DNA of 64,000 nt. It comes from DALYJJ01 sp033763935. Lineage in GTDB: Bacteria > Acidobacteriota > Terriglobia > Bryobacterales > Bryobacteraceae. The position numbers and the translations under genes were made by a program. This document shows, piece after piece, positions 16,946 through 25,975 of the stretch (the stretch's first letter is position 1; each line of letters starts with the position of its first letter). Location: the NCBI GenBank assembly GCA_033763935.1, contig JANRJO010000085.1:16713-80712 (forward strand), given 5' to 3'. Below the pieces are notes generated by a model. The model saw only the letters and a program-made list of their open reading frames with translations. It made no database searches and was not told the DNA's origin.

Positions 16946-16961
16946 TGGCACGCGAAGTGCT
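16946..16961 (+). promoter_or_regulatory. Candidate sigma-54 promoter upstream of flgB
   Basis: TGGCACG-N4-GTGCT matches the sigma-54 -24/-12 consensus TGGCACG-N4-TTGCT with one mismatch. The GG and GC are correctly spaced (16947-16948 and 16959-16960). Transcription would start near 16972, only a few bases before the flgB ATG at 16975. A sigma-54 activator gene lies at the other end of the flagellar block, which supports the call. Confidence 0.5.
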
Positions 16962-16974
16962 TATTCGTCCGTGT

Positions 16975-17307
16975 ATGTTCGACCCCATCGCTCATCGCAT
17001 CGAGCACTACATGGACCTCCTGGCGCGGCGCCAGAACCTTGTGGCCTCCAATATTGCGAACGCGGATACCCCCGGTTACAAGACCCGCGATATCGACTTC
17101 CAGTTCGAGTTCATGAGCCAGATGGAAGGCGCATCGCCACGCACCATCGAGCCAGCGGGACTGGCAACGCGCAATGACGGAAACAACGTGAGCGTCGACC
17201 GCGAAACCCGGCTGCTGGCGGAGAATGCACTCCGCTTCAGCTTGGGTTCGCAACTGATGCGTTCGCAGGTACGCATGGTCCGCGCCGCGATCCAGGAGGC
17301 GAAATGA
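16975..17307 (+). CDS. flgB: Flagellar basal-body rod protein FlgB
   Basis: A 110-aa proximal rod protein of the flagellar basal body. The N-terminal rod signature NLVASNIANADTPGYKTRDIDF and a C-terminal coiled-coil segment (LRFSLGSQLMRSQVRMVRAAI) are both present. I choose the ATG at 16975 over an in-frame GTG at 16957, because that GTG lies inside the candidate sigma-54 promoter and the added residues are not family-like. Exported by the flagellar type III system. First gene of the flgB-flgC-fliE-fliFGHIJ run; it overlaps flgC by four bases. Confidence 0.93.
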   Translation: MFDPIAHRIEHYMDLLARRQNLVASNIANADTPGYKTRDIDFQFEFMSQMEGASPRTIEPAGLATRNDGNNVSVDRETRLLAENALRFSLGSQLMRSQVRMVRAAIQEAK

Positions 17308-17741
17308 GTCTGTTCTCTCTGCTCTCGGTTAGTTCCTCGGGTATGTCGGCGCAGCGGTCTCGCGCCGAGTTGCTTGTGGAGAACATCGCCAACGCGGAGA
17401 CCACACGGACTCCCGAAGGCGGTCCCTACCGGCGAAAAGACGCCATTTTCCGCAGCGAAGAGCAGCCGTCTCCTTTCTCGGCGGTGTTCCAGACGGAGAT
17501 GGGCACCGGGACAACCGGAGTGCGTGTCGCGGAGATCGTCGAGGACACGCGGCCGCCGGAGAAGCGCTACATTCCAGGCCACCCGGATGCTGACCCGCAG
17601 GGCTATGTCCTGTTCCCGGCAATGAATCCGGTGGAAGACATGGTGGACCTGATGAGCGCCACGCGCGGCTACCACGCGAATGTCACCGCCATCGGCGCCG
17701 TGAAAGACATGATTCAGAAGTCGATCGACATCATGAGGTAG
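17304..17741 (+). CDS. flgC: Flagellar basal-body rod protein FlgC
   Basis: A 145-aa proximal rod protein. The N-terminus SSGMSAQRSRAELLVENIANAETTRTPEGGPYRRKD is the expected FlgC pattern, and the C-terminus NPVEDMVDLMSATRGYHANVTAIGAVKDM is the conserved rod/hook coiled-coil segment. It works beside FlgB in the rod crossing the periplasm. Coupled to flgB by an ATGA overlap and followed by fliE after 13 bases. Confidence 0.95.
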   Translation: MSLFSLLSVSSSGMSAQRSRAELLVENIANAETTRTPEGGPYRRKDAIFRSEEQPSPFSAVFQTEMGTGTTGVRVAEIVEDTRPPEKRYIPGHPDADPQGYVLFPAMNPVEDMVDLMSATRGYHANVTAIGAVKDMIQKSIDIMR

Positions 17742-17754
17742 GAGAAGACCCGCC

Positions 17755-18054
17755 ATGCCCTCCCCCATCAGTCTCATCAACAGCGGATCGCTTCCGGCGC
17801 TCGCCAATCCCATGCCGGCAGGAAAGGCCGCCCCGGGCGGCTTCCAGCAGGTGTTTCAAGACGCTGTGGAGCGTGTCGACGCCTTTCAGAAAGACGCCTC
17901 GAAGGCCGTTGACAAGTTTCTCGCCGGCGAGTCGGAGGATGTACATTCCACGGTACTTGCGGCGCAGCGGGCGGAGTTGTCCCTGGAGCTGTTTCTTCAG
18001 GTGAGAAACAAGGTCGTGAACGCCTACCAGGAAGTTATGAGGATGCAGCTGTAA
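17755..18054 (+). CDS. fliE: Flagellar hook-basal body complex protein FliE
   Basis: A 99-aa protein that joins the MS ring to the rod. The conserved C-terminal half is clear: FLAGESEDVHSTVLAAQRAELSLELFLQVRNKVVNAYQEVMRMQL, matching the usual VHxVMIAxQKAxLSxQLxxQVRNKxVxAYQEIMRMQ pattern. The N-terminal part is variable, as expected. A TAGGAG ribosome site precedes the ATG. It lies between flgC and fliF, the canonical gene order. Confidence 0.95.
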   Translation: MPSPISLINSGSLPALANPMPAGKAAPGGFQQVFQDAVERVDAFQKDASKAVDKFLAGESEDVHSTVLAAQRAELSLELFLQVRNKVVNAYQEVMRMQL

Positions 18055-18077
18055 GCGTCGGCTGACAGGTGCGCGCT

Positions 18078-19796
18078 ATGGGCCAGCTCAAACAGCTATC
18101 GGAGCGGTTGACCGGAAAGCAAAAGATCTCTTTGCTGGTTGCCGCTGTGCTGGTTCTGGGGGGGCTCTACGCGCTTGCGAACTGGAACAAGGAACGCGAC
18201 TTTCAGCCTCTCTACCGCGGGCTCGCCGCTGAGGATGCTGGATCGATACTGGCCAAGCTGAAAGAAACCGGCGTGGAGTACCGGGTGACCGATGGCGGCG
18301 GGACCATCCTTGTTCCCTCCGCACGTGTAGCCGAGGTACGGCTTCAGGTCGCGGCGGCGGGGCTACCGAAGACCGGGCGGATGGGGTTCGAACTGTTCGA
18401 CGGAGCAAACTTCGGAACTACCGACTTCGGCGAACAGGTCAATTTCCGGCGCGCGGTGGAGGGCGAGTTGGAGCGATCGGTGCGATCGATCAGCGAGGTG
18501 GAATCCGCCCGGGTGCACGTTACGTTCCCCAAGCAGTCCGTGTTTCTCGAATCGCGGCAGCCGGCAAAGGCAAGCGTGCTGGTCAAACTGCGGCCGGGCG
18601 CGAAGCTCGGGGCGGGCAACGTGGTCGCCATCCGGCACCTGGTGGCCAGCGCGGTCGAGGGTCTGCAGCCGGAAGCCGTCAGCGTGCTGGACATGAATGG
18701 CAACCTGCTCAGCAAGCCGCAGCGGCCGCTCTCGGGCGAGGGCGGGGAAGCGTCAGACGCAGGCATCGAGTACCGGCAGAGTGTCGAGAAGGACCTCCTC
18801 GCCAAGATCCACTCGACGCTCGAACCCTTGGTCGGTCCCGACCGGTATCGCGCGGGCGCATCCGTGGAGTGCGACTTCTCGAGCGGCGAGACGAGCGAAG
18901 AGAGCTACGACCCCGCCCGCTCCGTCATGACCAACTCGCAGAAGACCGAGGAATCGAGCGGCGCCGCGCTGGCGGCGGGAGTTCCCGGCACAGCCTCCAA
19001 TCTGCCGCGGCCGGCAGTCCGGCCGATGGGCGCTGCGACTGGCTCCGCCGTCCTGCGACGCACCGAAAACATCGCCTATCAGTCCAGCCGGCTGGTGAAG
19101 CGCATGAGGCTGCCGCAGGGTGGAATCAAGCGAATCTCCATCGCCGTGCTGGTAGACCATGACATGCGGTGGGAGAAGTCGGGAAAAGAGACAAAGCGCG
19201 TGGTCACGGCACCGCCTCCGGAACGGCTCAAAGTCATTCGCGATGTTCTGTCGGGAGTGGTGGGCCTTCAGCCGGACCGGGGCGATTCAATCCTCGTCGA
19301 AACGCTTCCCTTCGAATCGACCCTGCACGCGCCGCCTCCCGAGGCTGCGCCTGCCGCTCCCGTAACCAACGCCGTTCCGCTGCCTCCGTGGCTCGAGAAG
19401 GCGTTGAAACAGACGCCGCTTCCGATCCTGCTTGGCGTGGCAGGGGCGACACTGGTGGTCCTGCTGGGGGGCGTGGCGTACCTTTTGCTGCGAAGCCGCA
19501 AGCCCCGTAAGTCGAGAAAAGACGGCGGCAAGAGCCTGGAACCGGGGAAGGCAGCCGCGGCTGAGTTGGAGGGCGCGGAGAACGAATTCGGCCAACAGAT
19601 TGAAGCCACGCTGGCTCGGCAGAGGGCTCTCCAGGAGAAGCAGGAGCAGGAGATTCTGGCGAGCCTCAGTACCTCGAAGCCGATGACGATGAAATCCGAA
19701 GTCTTGAAGAAGCACATCGGGGAGCAGGCGAAGAAGGACCGCACCGCTATGGCGCACGTGGTGCGCACATGGCTGGCGGAGGGAGAGGAACGATGA
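18078..19796 (+). CDS. fliF: Flagellar MS-ring protein FliF
   Basis: A 572-aa inner-membrane protein forming the MS ring. It has an N-terminal membrane helix (about residues 20-40), ring-building motifs (FQPLYRGLAAEDAGSILAKL, then AARVHVTFPKQS-type ESARVHVTFPKQSVF), a second membrane helix near 455-475, and a C-terminal cytoplasmic tail that binds FliG. The ATG at 18078 is preferred over the GTG at 18069. It overlaps fliG by four bases. Confidence 0.95.
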   Translation: MGQLKQLSERLTGKQKISLLVAAVLVLGGLYALANWNKERDFQPLYRGLAAEDAGSILAKLKETGVEYRVTDGGGTILVPSARVAEVRLQVAAAGLPKTGRMGFELFDGANFGTTDFGEQVNFRRAVEGELERSVRSISEVESARVHVTFPKQSVFLESRQPAKASVLVKLRPGAKLGAGNVVAIRHLVASAVEGLQPEAVSVLDMNGNLLSKPQRPLSGEGGEASDAGIEYRQSVEKDLLAKIHSTLEPLVGPDRYRAGASVECDFSSGETSEESYDPARSVMTNSQKTEESSGAALAAGVPGTASNLPRPAVRPMGAATGSAVLRRTENIAYQSSRLVKRMRLPQGGIKRISIAVLVDHDMRWEKSGKETKRVVTAPPPERLKVIRDVLSGVVGLQPDRGDSILVETLPFESTLHAPPPEAAPAAPVTNAVPLPPWLEKALKQTPLPILLGVAGATLVVLLGGVAYLLLRSRKPRKSRKDGGKSLEPGKAAAAELEGAENEFGQQIEATLARQRALQEKQEQEILASLSTSKPMTMKSEVLKKHIGEQAKKDRTAMAHVVRTWLAEGEER

Positions 19797-20821
19797 TCGC
19801 CAACGCCAAGGCGGCTGAAAAGTTCAGCGGTGTGCGGAAAGCAGCGATCCTGATCGTGACGCTCGGCGATCAACTGGCCGCCGAGGTACTCAAGGAAATG
19901 GGTGAAGACGAAGTCGACATCATCAGCCGGGAAGTAGCGAAGCTGCCTACTTTCACCAACGAACAGGCCGAGGCCATCCTGGACGAGTTCTACCAGATGA
20001 CCATGGCGCACGATTACGTGCTGAAGGGCGGACTCGACTACGCCCGGAAGATCCTCATCGGCGCCTTCGGCCCGGAGCAGGGCAAGAAAGTCCTCGATCG
20101 GCTGGTGAAACAACTGGGTAGTGAGACCGCGAGCTTTGATGCCCTGCAGAAGGCAGATCCGCAGCAGTTGGCCAAGTTTATCCATGCCGAGCATCCGCAG
20201 ACCATCGCCCTTGTGCTCTCTCACCTGAACTCCTCGCAGGCGGCAAGTCTGCTGTTCTCGCTGCCGACCGAGTTGCGCGCCGATGTCGCCCTTCGCATGG
20301 CGAGTCTCGACCAGATCTCGCCCGACATCATCTCGAAGATTGCCGGCATCATTGACCAGAAGCTGAAAGCTCTCGGTGAACTGAGCCGCGAGTCCTATGG
20401 TGGCGTTCGCGCGGTAGCGGAGGTCTTCAACCGCATGGATTCCTCCACCAGCAAGGAACTGCTGGACACCATTGACCAGGCGGATCCCAATCTGGCTGAG
20501 ACGATTCGGCACCTGATGTTCGTATTCGAGGACCTGCTGCTCATCGATCCCAACGGCCTCAAGGAAGTCTTGTCGCGTGTGGACCGAAAGCTGCTGACAG
20601 TGGCGTTGAAGGGCACCAGCGACCAGCTGCGAAACCATTTCCTCCAGTGCATGTCACAGCGCGGCGCGGAGATGCTGAGGGAAGATATGGACGCTCTCGG
20701 CCCGGTGAAGATCAAGGAAGTCGAAGGCGCGCAGCAGCAGATCATTGCGGTCGTCAGGCAGCTCGAGACGGAAGGCGTCATCAGCATGAAGGGCGCTGTA
20801 GGCGAACAGTATGTCGTCTAG
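19793..20821 (+). CDS. fliG: Flagellar motor switch protein FliG
   Basis: A 342-aa rotor protein that binds FliF, FliM and the stator to produce torque and set rotation direction. Conserved parts are VRKAAILIVTLGDQLAAEVLKEM, the EHPQTIALVLSHL middle-domain motif, and the C-terminal torque helix region MFVFEDLLLIDPNGLKEVLSRVD. The ATG at 19793 gives an ATGA overlap with fliF and a GAGAGGAA ribosome site; a longer in-frame start at 19769 is less likely. Confidence 0.95.
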   Translation: MIANAKAAEKFSGVRKAAILIVTLGDQLAAEVLKEMGEDEVDIISREVAKLPTFTNEQAEAILDEFYQMTMAHDYVLKGGLDYARKILIGAFGPEQGKKVLDRLVKQLGSETASFDALQKADPQQLAKFIHAEHPQTIALVLSHLNSSQAASLLFSLPTELRADVALRMASLDQISPDIISKIAGIIDQKLKALGELSRESYGGVRAVAEVFNRMDSSTSKELLDTIDQADPNLAETIRHLMFVFEDLLLIDPNGLKEVLSRVDRKLLTVALKGTSDQLRNHFLQCMSQRGAEMLREDMDALGPVKIKEVEGAQQQIIAVVRQLETEGVISMKGAVGEQYVV

Positions 20822-21467
20822 AGTGAGGCGCGGCAGCTCCGCCGATGTGGCCAGGCCGTTTGCGTGGAGCTACGTCGGCGACGGACAGGCAGCGCCGGAA
20901 CGGCCCGCCGCTCGGCCGGCAGCTGACGCGCACCAACAGCAGCTCGCCGCGCTCGAGGCGCAGTGGGCACGCCAGGCCGAACTCGAGTATCAACGCGGCC
21001 GGCGGGAGGGCGAGGCCGCCGGCGCCCAGCGCGCCGACGAGAAACTGCGCAGCCATCAGGAGCGGCTCGCCGCTTCCATCGCGGAGACCGCCACCTACCG
21101 GGACCGCTACCGCAGACAGGCGGAGCAGGACCTCGTGCGCCTGGCGCTTGCCATCGCCCGGCGCATCCTGCAGCGGGAACTGCACATCGACCCGGAAGCG
21201 ATTCTGGGGCTGGTGAAGGTCGCGCTCGAAAAGATCGCGCTAAGGGAAGTCCAGACCGTCCGGGTTCATTCCGGCGACTTGCCCATCTTGAAAGCACACC
21301 TGGACCGGATCGGCGCCCCGCCCTCGGTGAAGCTCGAGGCTGACCCTTCACTCGAGCGCGGTGCGGTGATCTTTGACACGGTGCGGGGACAACTCGACGC
21401 GAGCGTCGAGACGCAGCTGCAGCAGATTGAGCAGGGATTCTCCGACCTGCTCCGGAGGTCCGCATGA
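20811..21467 (+). CDS. fliH: Flagellar export ATPase regulator FliH
   Basis: A 218-aa protein that binds and restrains the FliI ATPase at the export gate. It has a long Gln/Glu/Arg-rich coiled coil (about residues 40-105), with a short GxxxG run (RGRREGEAAGAQ), and a FliH/HrpE-type C-terminal domain (LARRILQRELHIDPEAILGL, then LEADPSLERGAVIFDT). Sequence conservation in this family is low, so position between fliG and fliI contributes to the call. It overlaps fliG by 11 bases and fliI by four. Confidence 0.9.
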   Translation: MSSRVRRGSSADVARPFAWSYVGDGQAAPERPAARPAADAHQQQLAALEAQWARQAELEYQRGRREGEAAGAQRADEKLRSHQERLAASIAETATYRDRYRRQAEQDLVRLALAIARRILQRELHIDPEAILGLVKVALEKIALREVQTVRVHSGDLPILKAHLDRIGAPPSVKLEADPSLERGAVIFDTVRGQLDASVETQLQQIEQGFSDLLRRSA

Positions 21468-22786
21468 CGGCTTGGGACACAACACCCTTCCACAGCTACC
21501 TCGCCAATACGAACCCCGCCCGGTGGGCGGGCGTCGTGACCGAATTGGTTGGCCTGCTTGTCGAATCGCAGGGTCCCGCCGCCGCCGTAGGCGACTTCTG
21601 CACGATTCGCACGTCCTCCGGGCGCCGCATCCGAACGCAGGTGATCGGCTTCCGAAACGGGCGGCTGTTGTCGATGCCACTTGAAGAGACGGACGGGCTG
21701 CAACTGGGAGACGCGGTCGAAACGCAGGCTGAAGAGGCGCGCGTCGCCGTGGGGCCTGGCCTGCTGGGTCGCGTGCTCGACGGATTCGGCGTTCCCATCG
21801 ACAATGGCCCCGACATTGCCATTGAGGACCGCTATGATCTCTACCGCCAGCCGCCGGGTCCTCTCGAGCGGGAACACATCACCCAGCCGCTGGTGACTGG
21901 AGTACGGGCAATCGACGGCCTGCTACCGATCGGCAAAGGCCAGCGTATCGGTTTGTTCGGCGGCAGCGGCGTCGGCAAGAGCACGCTGCTGGGGGCGATG
22001 TCGCGACACAATACCTCCGACGTGACCGTTATCGCGCTCATTGGCGAACGCAACCGCGAGGTGCGGGGCTTCCTCGAGCAGGAGCTGAGCCCCGAGGGGC
22101 TGGCTCGCTCCGTCGTGGTCTGCGCCACCTCGGACCGCCCGGCGCCCCTCCGCCTGCGCGCGTGCTTCGTCGCCCTCGCGATTGCCGAGTACTTTCGCGA
22201 CCAAGGGGCCGACGTGCTGCTGGTGGCCGACTCCGTCACTCGCCTCGCGATGGCCCAGCGCGAGATCGGGCTGGCCGCAGGCGAGCCGCCGAGCCAGAAA
22301 GGCTACCCGCCCTCCGTATTCAACCTGCTGCCCAAGATCTTCGAACGCGCCGGGAACTTTCCCAAGGGCTCCATCACCGGGTTCTTTACTGTGCTGGTTG
22401 AGGGCGACGACTTCAACGAGCCGATTGCCGACGCCGTTCGGGCGATCCTGGACGGCCATATCACTCTCTCGCGTGATCTCGGGGCGGCCGGCCATTACCC
22501 GGCCATCGATATCCTTCACTCTGTCAGCCGCCTGGCGTCGGCCATCGCCACCCCGGACCAGAAGCGCTCCGCACAGGCCGTGCGCGAGGCGATGGCGGTC
22601 TACCAGCGCTCGGAAGACCTGATCAACCTCGGAGCGTACGCCGCGGGGACCAATCCCCAGCTTGATGCCGCGATTCGTCTCCGGGGAGACCTCAACCAGT
22701 TCCTGCGCCAGGACGCCCACCAGAAGGCCAATCGCGAGGAAACGCTCAAGCAACTGCAGGATCTGGCGAGAAAGATGGCCCCGTGA
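21464..22786 (+). CDS. fliI: Flagellum-specific ATPase FliI
   Basis: A 440-aa F1-beta-like ATPase that powers or primes the flagellar type III export apparatus. Walker A is GGSGVGKST (residues 166-174), the type III ATPase segment FLEQELSPEGLARSVVV follows, and Walker B is DVLLVADSVTR. Length and order are normal. ATGA overlap with fliH; its stop overlaps the GTG start of fliJ. Confidence 0.97.
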   Translation: MTAWDTTPFHSYLANTNPARWAGVVTELVGLLVESQGPAAAVGDFCTIRTSSGRRIRTQVIGFRNGRLLSMPLEETDGLQLGDAVETQAEEARVAVGPGLLGRVLDGFGVPIDNGPDIAIEDRYDLYRQPPGPLEREHITQPLVTGVRAIDGLLPIGKGQRIGLFGGSGVGKSTLLGAMSRHNTSDVTVIALIGERNREVRGFLEQELSPEGLARSVVVCATSDRPAPLRLRACFVALAIAEYFRDQGADVLLVADSVTRLAMAQREIGLAAGEPPSQKGYPPSVFNLLPKIFERAGNFPKGSITGFFTVLVEGDDFNEPIADAVRAILDGHITLSRDLGAAGHYPAIDILHSVSRLASAIATPDQKRSAQAVREAMAVYQRSEDLINLGAYAAGTNPQLDAAIRLRGDLNQFLRQDAHQKANREETLKQLQDLARKMAP

Positions 22787-23220
22787 AGCGTTTCGCGTTC
22801 CGGCTGGACCGCGTCAAGGACCTGCGCGAGCGACAGGCGGAAGTCGAGGAGGAGATGCTGCGCCGCCGGCAGCAGGAACTCGACGAAGTCGAGCGCCGGA
22901 AGGCGGCGCTGGCCGAAGAGTATGACCGCCAGGAGAAGGCTGCGGCCTATTCTCCGGGCGACCTTGTCGCCCTCGAGAACTACCGGCGCAGGGTGCTGCG
23001 CTTGCGCGCGGACCTGAACGCGGCCGCGGCGGAGTGCCAGAACCGGATCGCCGAGCAGCGGGAGCGGGTGTTGGAAGCCCGCCGCAAGTATCGTCTCCTC
23101 GAAAGCCTCGAAGAGCGGAAGCGTCTCGAATGGCGGAGGGACTGCGATCGCGAAGAGCAGATTCAGGCCGATGAGCTCTTCCTGGGGAGGTGGACCAGTC
23201 CCCACAACGACCGGCGTTAG
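22783..23220 (+). CDS. fliJ: Flagellar export chaperone FliJ
   Basis: A 145-aa, almost fully helical and strongly charged protein, as expected for FliJ, the coiled-coil stalk that links the FliI hexamer to the export gate. The N-terminus FRLDRVKDLRERQAEVEEEM is family-like. It starts at a GTG that overlaps the fliI stop. Its stop codon shares bases with the stop of the convergent response regulator gene, so the two transcripts meet end to end. Family conservation is weak; the call rests on length, coiled coil and position. Confidence 0.87.
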   Translation: MKRFAFRLDRVKDLRERQAEVEEEMLRRRQQELDEVERRKAALAEEYDRQEKAAAYSPGDLVALENYRRRVLRLRADLNAAAAECQNRIAEQRERVLEARRKYRLLESLEERKRLEWRRDCDREEQIQADELFLGRWTSPHNDRR

Positions 23221-24569
23221 CCAGCCCGCTCGATCCCCAGCGCGCGGATCCGCTTGTGCAAATTCGTACGTTCCATGCCGAGAGCTCGCGCCGCGCCCGA
23301 CACGTTCCAGTTCGCGGCTTCCAAGGCGCGCAGCAGATGCTCCCGCTCCGCTGTTTCGCGAGCCAGCCGCACGCTCGAACGCGCGCTGGCTCCGGCCGGC
23401 TCCTCGCGCCGTGCCCGCAGTTCTACCGGCACCGACTCGACCGTCAGCGTGTCGCCCGGCGTCAGAATCGCCATGCGCTCGACAATGTTCCGCAGCTCGC
23501 GAACATTGCCTGGCCACGAGTAAGAGGCAAGGACGCCGAATACAGCCGCATCAAAACGCTTCGCGCGAAAATTGTTCCGCGCGCAGAACTCTTCAAGAAA
23601 GTATCCAGCAAGCTCGGGAATGTCCTCGCAGCGCTCCCGCAGCGACGGCACGCGGACCGGCACGACGCACAGCCGGTAGTACAGATCCTCACGGAAGCCG
23701 GCTTGGCGGACCAAGGTCAACAGGTCCCGGTTCGTGGCCGATACGACGCGGACGTTCACGCGGATCGCCTTCTCGCCCCCCACGCGGTGGAACTCTCCTT
23801 CCTGGAGTACGCGCAGCAGTTTAGCTTGCGACCCGGCGTGCAGGTCGCCGACTTCATCGAGAAACAACGTCCCGGCGTCGGCCAACTCGAACTTTCCGCG
23901 CCGCATGGCGGAGGCGCCGGTAAAGGCCCCCTTCTCGTGTCCGAACAGCTCACTTTCCAGCAGCTCGGTGGGAATGGCCGCGCAGTTCACCTTCACGAAC
24001 GGGCCGGGGGCGAAGGGGCTCTCGGCGTGTATATGAGCCGCCAGGAGTTCCTTTCCGGTGCCGGACTCCCCGGTGAGGAGGATGCGCGCATCGGAGCGGG
24101 CGGCGAGCGTGGCCTGCTCCACCACCTGCCTCAGCGCGTCGCTCGTTCCGACCATTCGCGCGTGCGGGCCTACCATTTCCCGCAGCCGCTCGTTCTCGGC
24201 GCGCAGCGTCGACTGGGCCAGCGCGTTCTTCAACCCAAGGAGAACGCGCTCGCGGCCCAGCGGCTTCTCAAGAAAATCAAAGGCGCCGTTGCGGGTGGCT
24301 TCCACCGCGTCGGCGATGGTGGCCTGCCCGCTAATCATGATGGCCGGCGCCGCCACCTCAGTCTCCCGCAGCCACTTGAGCAGATCGATCCCGCTGCCGT
24401 CGGGCAAACGTACGTCGAAGAGGAATACGTCGCTGCGGCTTACCTCGCTGTGCGCACGGAACTCCGCAGCGCTGCGCGCCACCGTCACCGCGTAGCCCTC
24501 TCGCTCGAGTATCAGCCGCAGCGTGCGCCCGATGTTCTCTTCGTCGTCGACGATGAAGATCCGCTTCAT
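23217..24569 (-). CDS. NtrX-like sigma-54-dependent response regulator
   Basis: A 450-aa NtrC-family activator. The receiver domain (residues 1-120) has the acidic pair D8/D9, the phosphoacceptor D52 (FLFDVRLPDGSG) and the conserved Lys in FLEKPLG. The AAA+ domain has Walker A GESGTGKE (167-174) and the sigma-54 contact loop GAFTGA (214-219). The C-terminal Fis-type HTH is NVSGAARALGMERTNLHKRI. It should activate sigma-54 promoters after phosphorylation by the kinase encoded upstream (ATGA overlap). Its location next to the flagellar block suggests that flagellar genes are among its targets. Confidence 0.93.
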   Translation of the reverse strand: MKRIFIVDDEENIGRTLRLILEREGYAVTVARSAAEFRAHSEVSRSDVFLFDVRLPDGSGIDLLKWLRETEVAAPAIMISGQATIADAVEATRNGAFDFLEKPLGRERVLLGLKNALAQSTLRAENERLREMVGPHARMVGTSDALRQVVEQATLAARSDARILLTGESGTGKELLAAHIHAESPFAPGPFVKVNCAAIPTELLESELFGHEKGAFTGASAMRRGKFELADAGTLFLDEVGDLHAGSQAKLLRVLQEGEFHRVGGEKAIRVNVRVVSATNRDLLTLVRQAGFREDLYYRLCVVPVRVPSLRERCEDIPELAGYFLEEFCARNNFRAKRFDAAVFGVLASYSWPGNVRELRNIVERMAILTPGDTLTVESVPVELRARREEPAGASARSSVRLARETAEREHLLRALEAANWNVSGAARALGMERTNLHKRIRALGIERAG

Positions 24570-25975
24570 GCGACCGCCTGCCCGGCGCGTTGCGGGGGGG
24601 CGGGCAACCGCAGCTGAAACGCGGCTCCGCCGAGCGAACCCTGTACCAGCGCCAGGTCGCCGCCTAACAGAAGAGCGCTTTTGCGCGCGATCGACAACCC
24701 AAGTCCCATGCCGCCCCTCTTAAAGCTGATCGTCGGCTCGAAGAGCGTTTCCCGCGCGTGCGCACTGAGTCCCGGCCCCGAATCTTGTACTTCCGCCAGC
24801 AACATACCGTCCGCCATCGCACTCCGCACGAACACCGTCCCTCCCTCGCCGGCCGCCTGCGCCGCGTTCTCCAGCAGGTTCGTCAGAATCCCACGGAGCA
24901 GATCTTCGTCCACTACCGGCCGCGGCAAGTCGGCCTCCAGCCGAAACTCGTACCAGACATCCGGGTGACCCCGGCGAAGGAATGCCACCCGTTCCTCGAG
25001 CAGTGCGTTGAGATCCAGCGGACGAAGCTGGAGCGGCGGCTCCGCAGCAAAGTCGGAGAAAGCGCGGACGCGGCGCTCCAGCGAGTTCACCTCATCGATG
25101 ACGATCTGCGCGGCCTGCTCGATGAAGGCCCCGTCGTGATCGTTCCGCCGCGCCACGATCTCTTCCACGTTCAGCCGTATCGGCGTGAGCGAGTTTTTCA
25201 CTTCATGGGCCATTTTGCGTGCGAGCGCTTGCCAACTGCTCAGCTGCGCCAGGTAGACCAGCCGGTCGCGACTCTTCTCCAGTTGCCCGGCCATCTCGTT
25301 GAAGGCGTTCGTCGCGCGGCCCACCTCATCGCCCCCGCCCCGCTTCAACCGCGTATCCAGCTTTCCCGCGGCCAGCGCGGACAGGCCGGAGGTGAGGTGC
25401 GCGATCGGACGGCTGATGCGGTCAGCTTGCCAGACAAGGGCCGCAAAGGCTGCCACCCACACCAACCCGGCGAGCACCGCAACGGTCCAGAAGAATCCCC
25501 GACGCAGGTCCCGGGTTCGCTCGCTGTTCACCAACACCCGCGCCTGGCGATACTCATTGCCCAGGGCCGTCAGTCCAACACCCAACTCGCGCGAATACTC
25601 CAGCACGGAACCGTCCCGATCTCTCACCAGGTAGCTCAGGGTTCGGCCCTCGGGGTCGGCCAGCCGGAACCGGTCCTCGGCGCCGCTTTCCCAGAACGAC
25701 ACGACCGCTGGCGGCCACGAGCCGCGGTCGGCCGCATCGAAGCGGGCCGACTTCTGACGCCCGGCCGATACCTCCGCTCGGAGCGACTCGCGTTCCCGCT
25801 GATAGAGTTCTCGCCCCGTCCGTTCAAGCGATCGCGACAAACGGTCGAGCTCAAACGTAGTGGAGTAGCGGAGGCTGAGGTCAAGAAGCCGGGCGGTGAT
25901 CCACAGGGTGACGCCGAGTGGGACGAGGGTGGCCGCCAGGAACACTACAACCAAGCGCGCCCGCAGCGATTTCAC
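24566..25975 (-). CDS. NtrY-like sensor histidine kinase
   Basis: A 469-aa membrane kinase with two transmembrane helices (about residues 7-30 and 161-182) enclosing a roughly 130-residue periplasmic sensor region, then a HAMP domain (about 183-235), a HisKA domain with the phosphoacceptor H257 in MAHEVKNSLTPIRLN, and a HATPase domain (GILTNLLENAAQAAGEGG, GPGLSAHARETLFEP, GGMGLGLSIARK). It lacks a PAS domain after HAMP. Coupled on both sides by ATGA overlaps with the exported DUF4390-like protein and the response regulator. Confidence 0.93.
   Translation of the reverse strand: MKSLRARLVVVFLAATLVPLGVTLWITARLLDLSLRYSTTFELDRLSRSLERTGRELYQRERESLRAEVSAGRQKSARFDAADRGSWPPAVVSFWESGAEDRFRLADPEGRTLSYLVRDRDGSVLEYSRELGVGLTALGNEYRQARVLVNSERTRDLRRGFFWTVAVLAGLVWVAAFAALVWQADRISRPIAHLTSGLSALAAGKLDTRLKRGGGDEVGRATNAFNEMAGQLEKSRDRLVYLAQLSSWQALARKMAHEVKNSLTPIRLNVEEIVARRNDHDGAFIEQAAQIVIDEVNSLERRVRAFSDFAAEPPLQLRPLDLNALLEERVAFLRRGHPDVWYEFRLEADLPRPVVDEDLLRGILTNLLENAAQAAGEGGTVFVRSAMADGMLLAEVQDSGPGLSAHARETLFEPTISFKRGGMGLGLSIARKSALLLGGDLALVQGSLGGAAFQLRLPAPPQRAGQAVA

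Noticed and set aside
19268..20638. A 456-codon minus-strand frame opposite fliF and fliG
   Set aside because: It spans two well-conserved flagellar genes on the other strand and has no family motifs.
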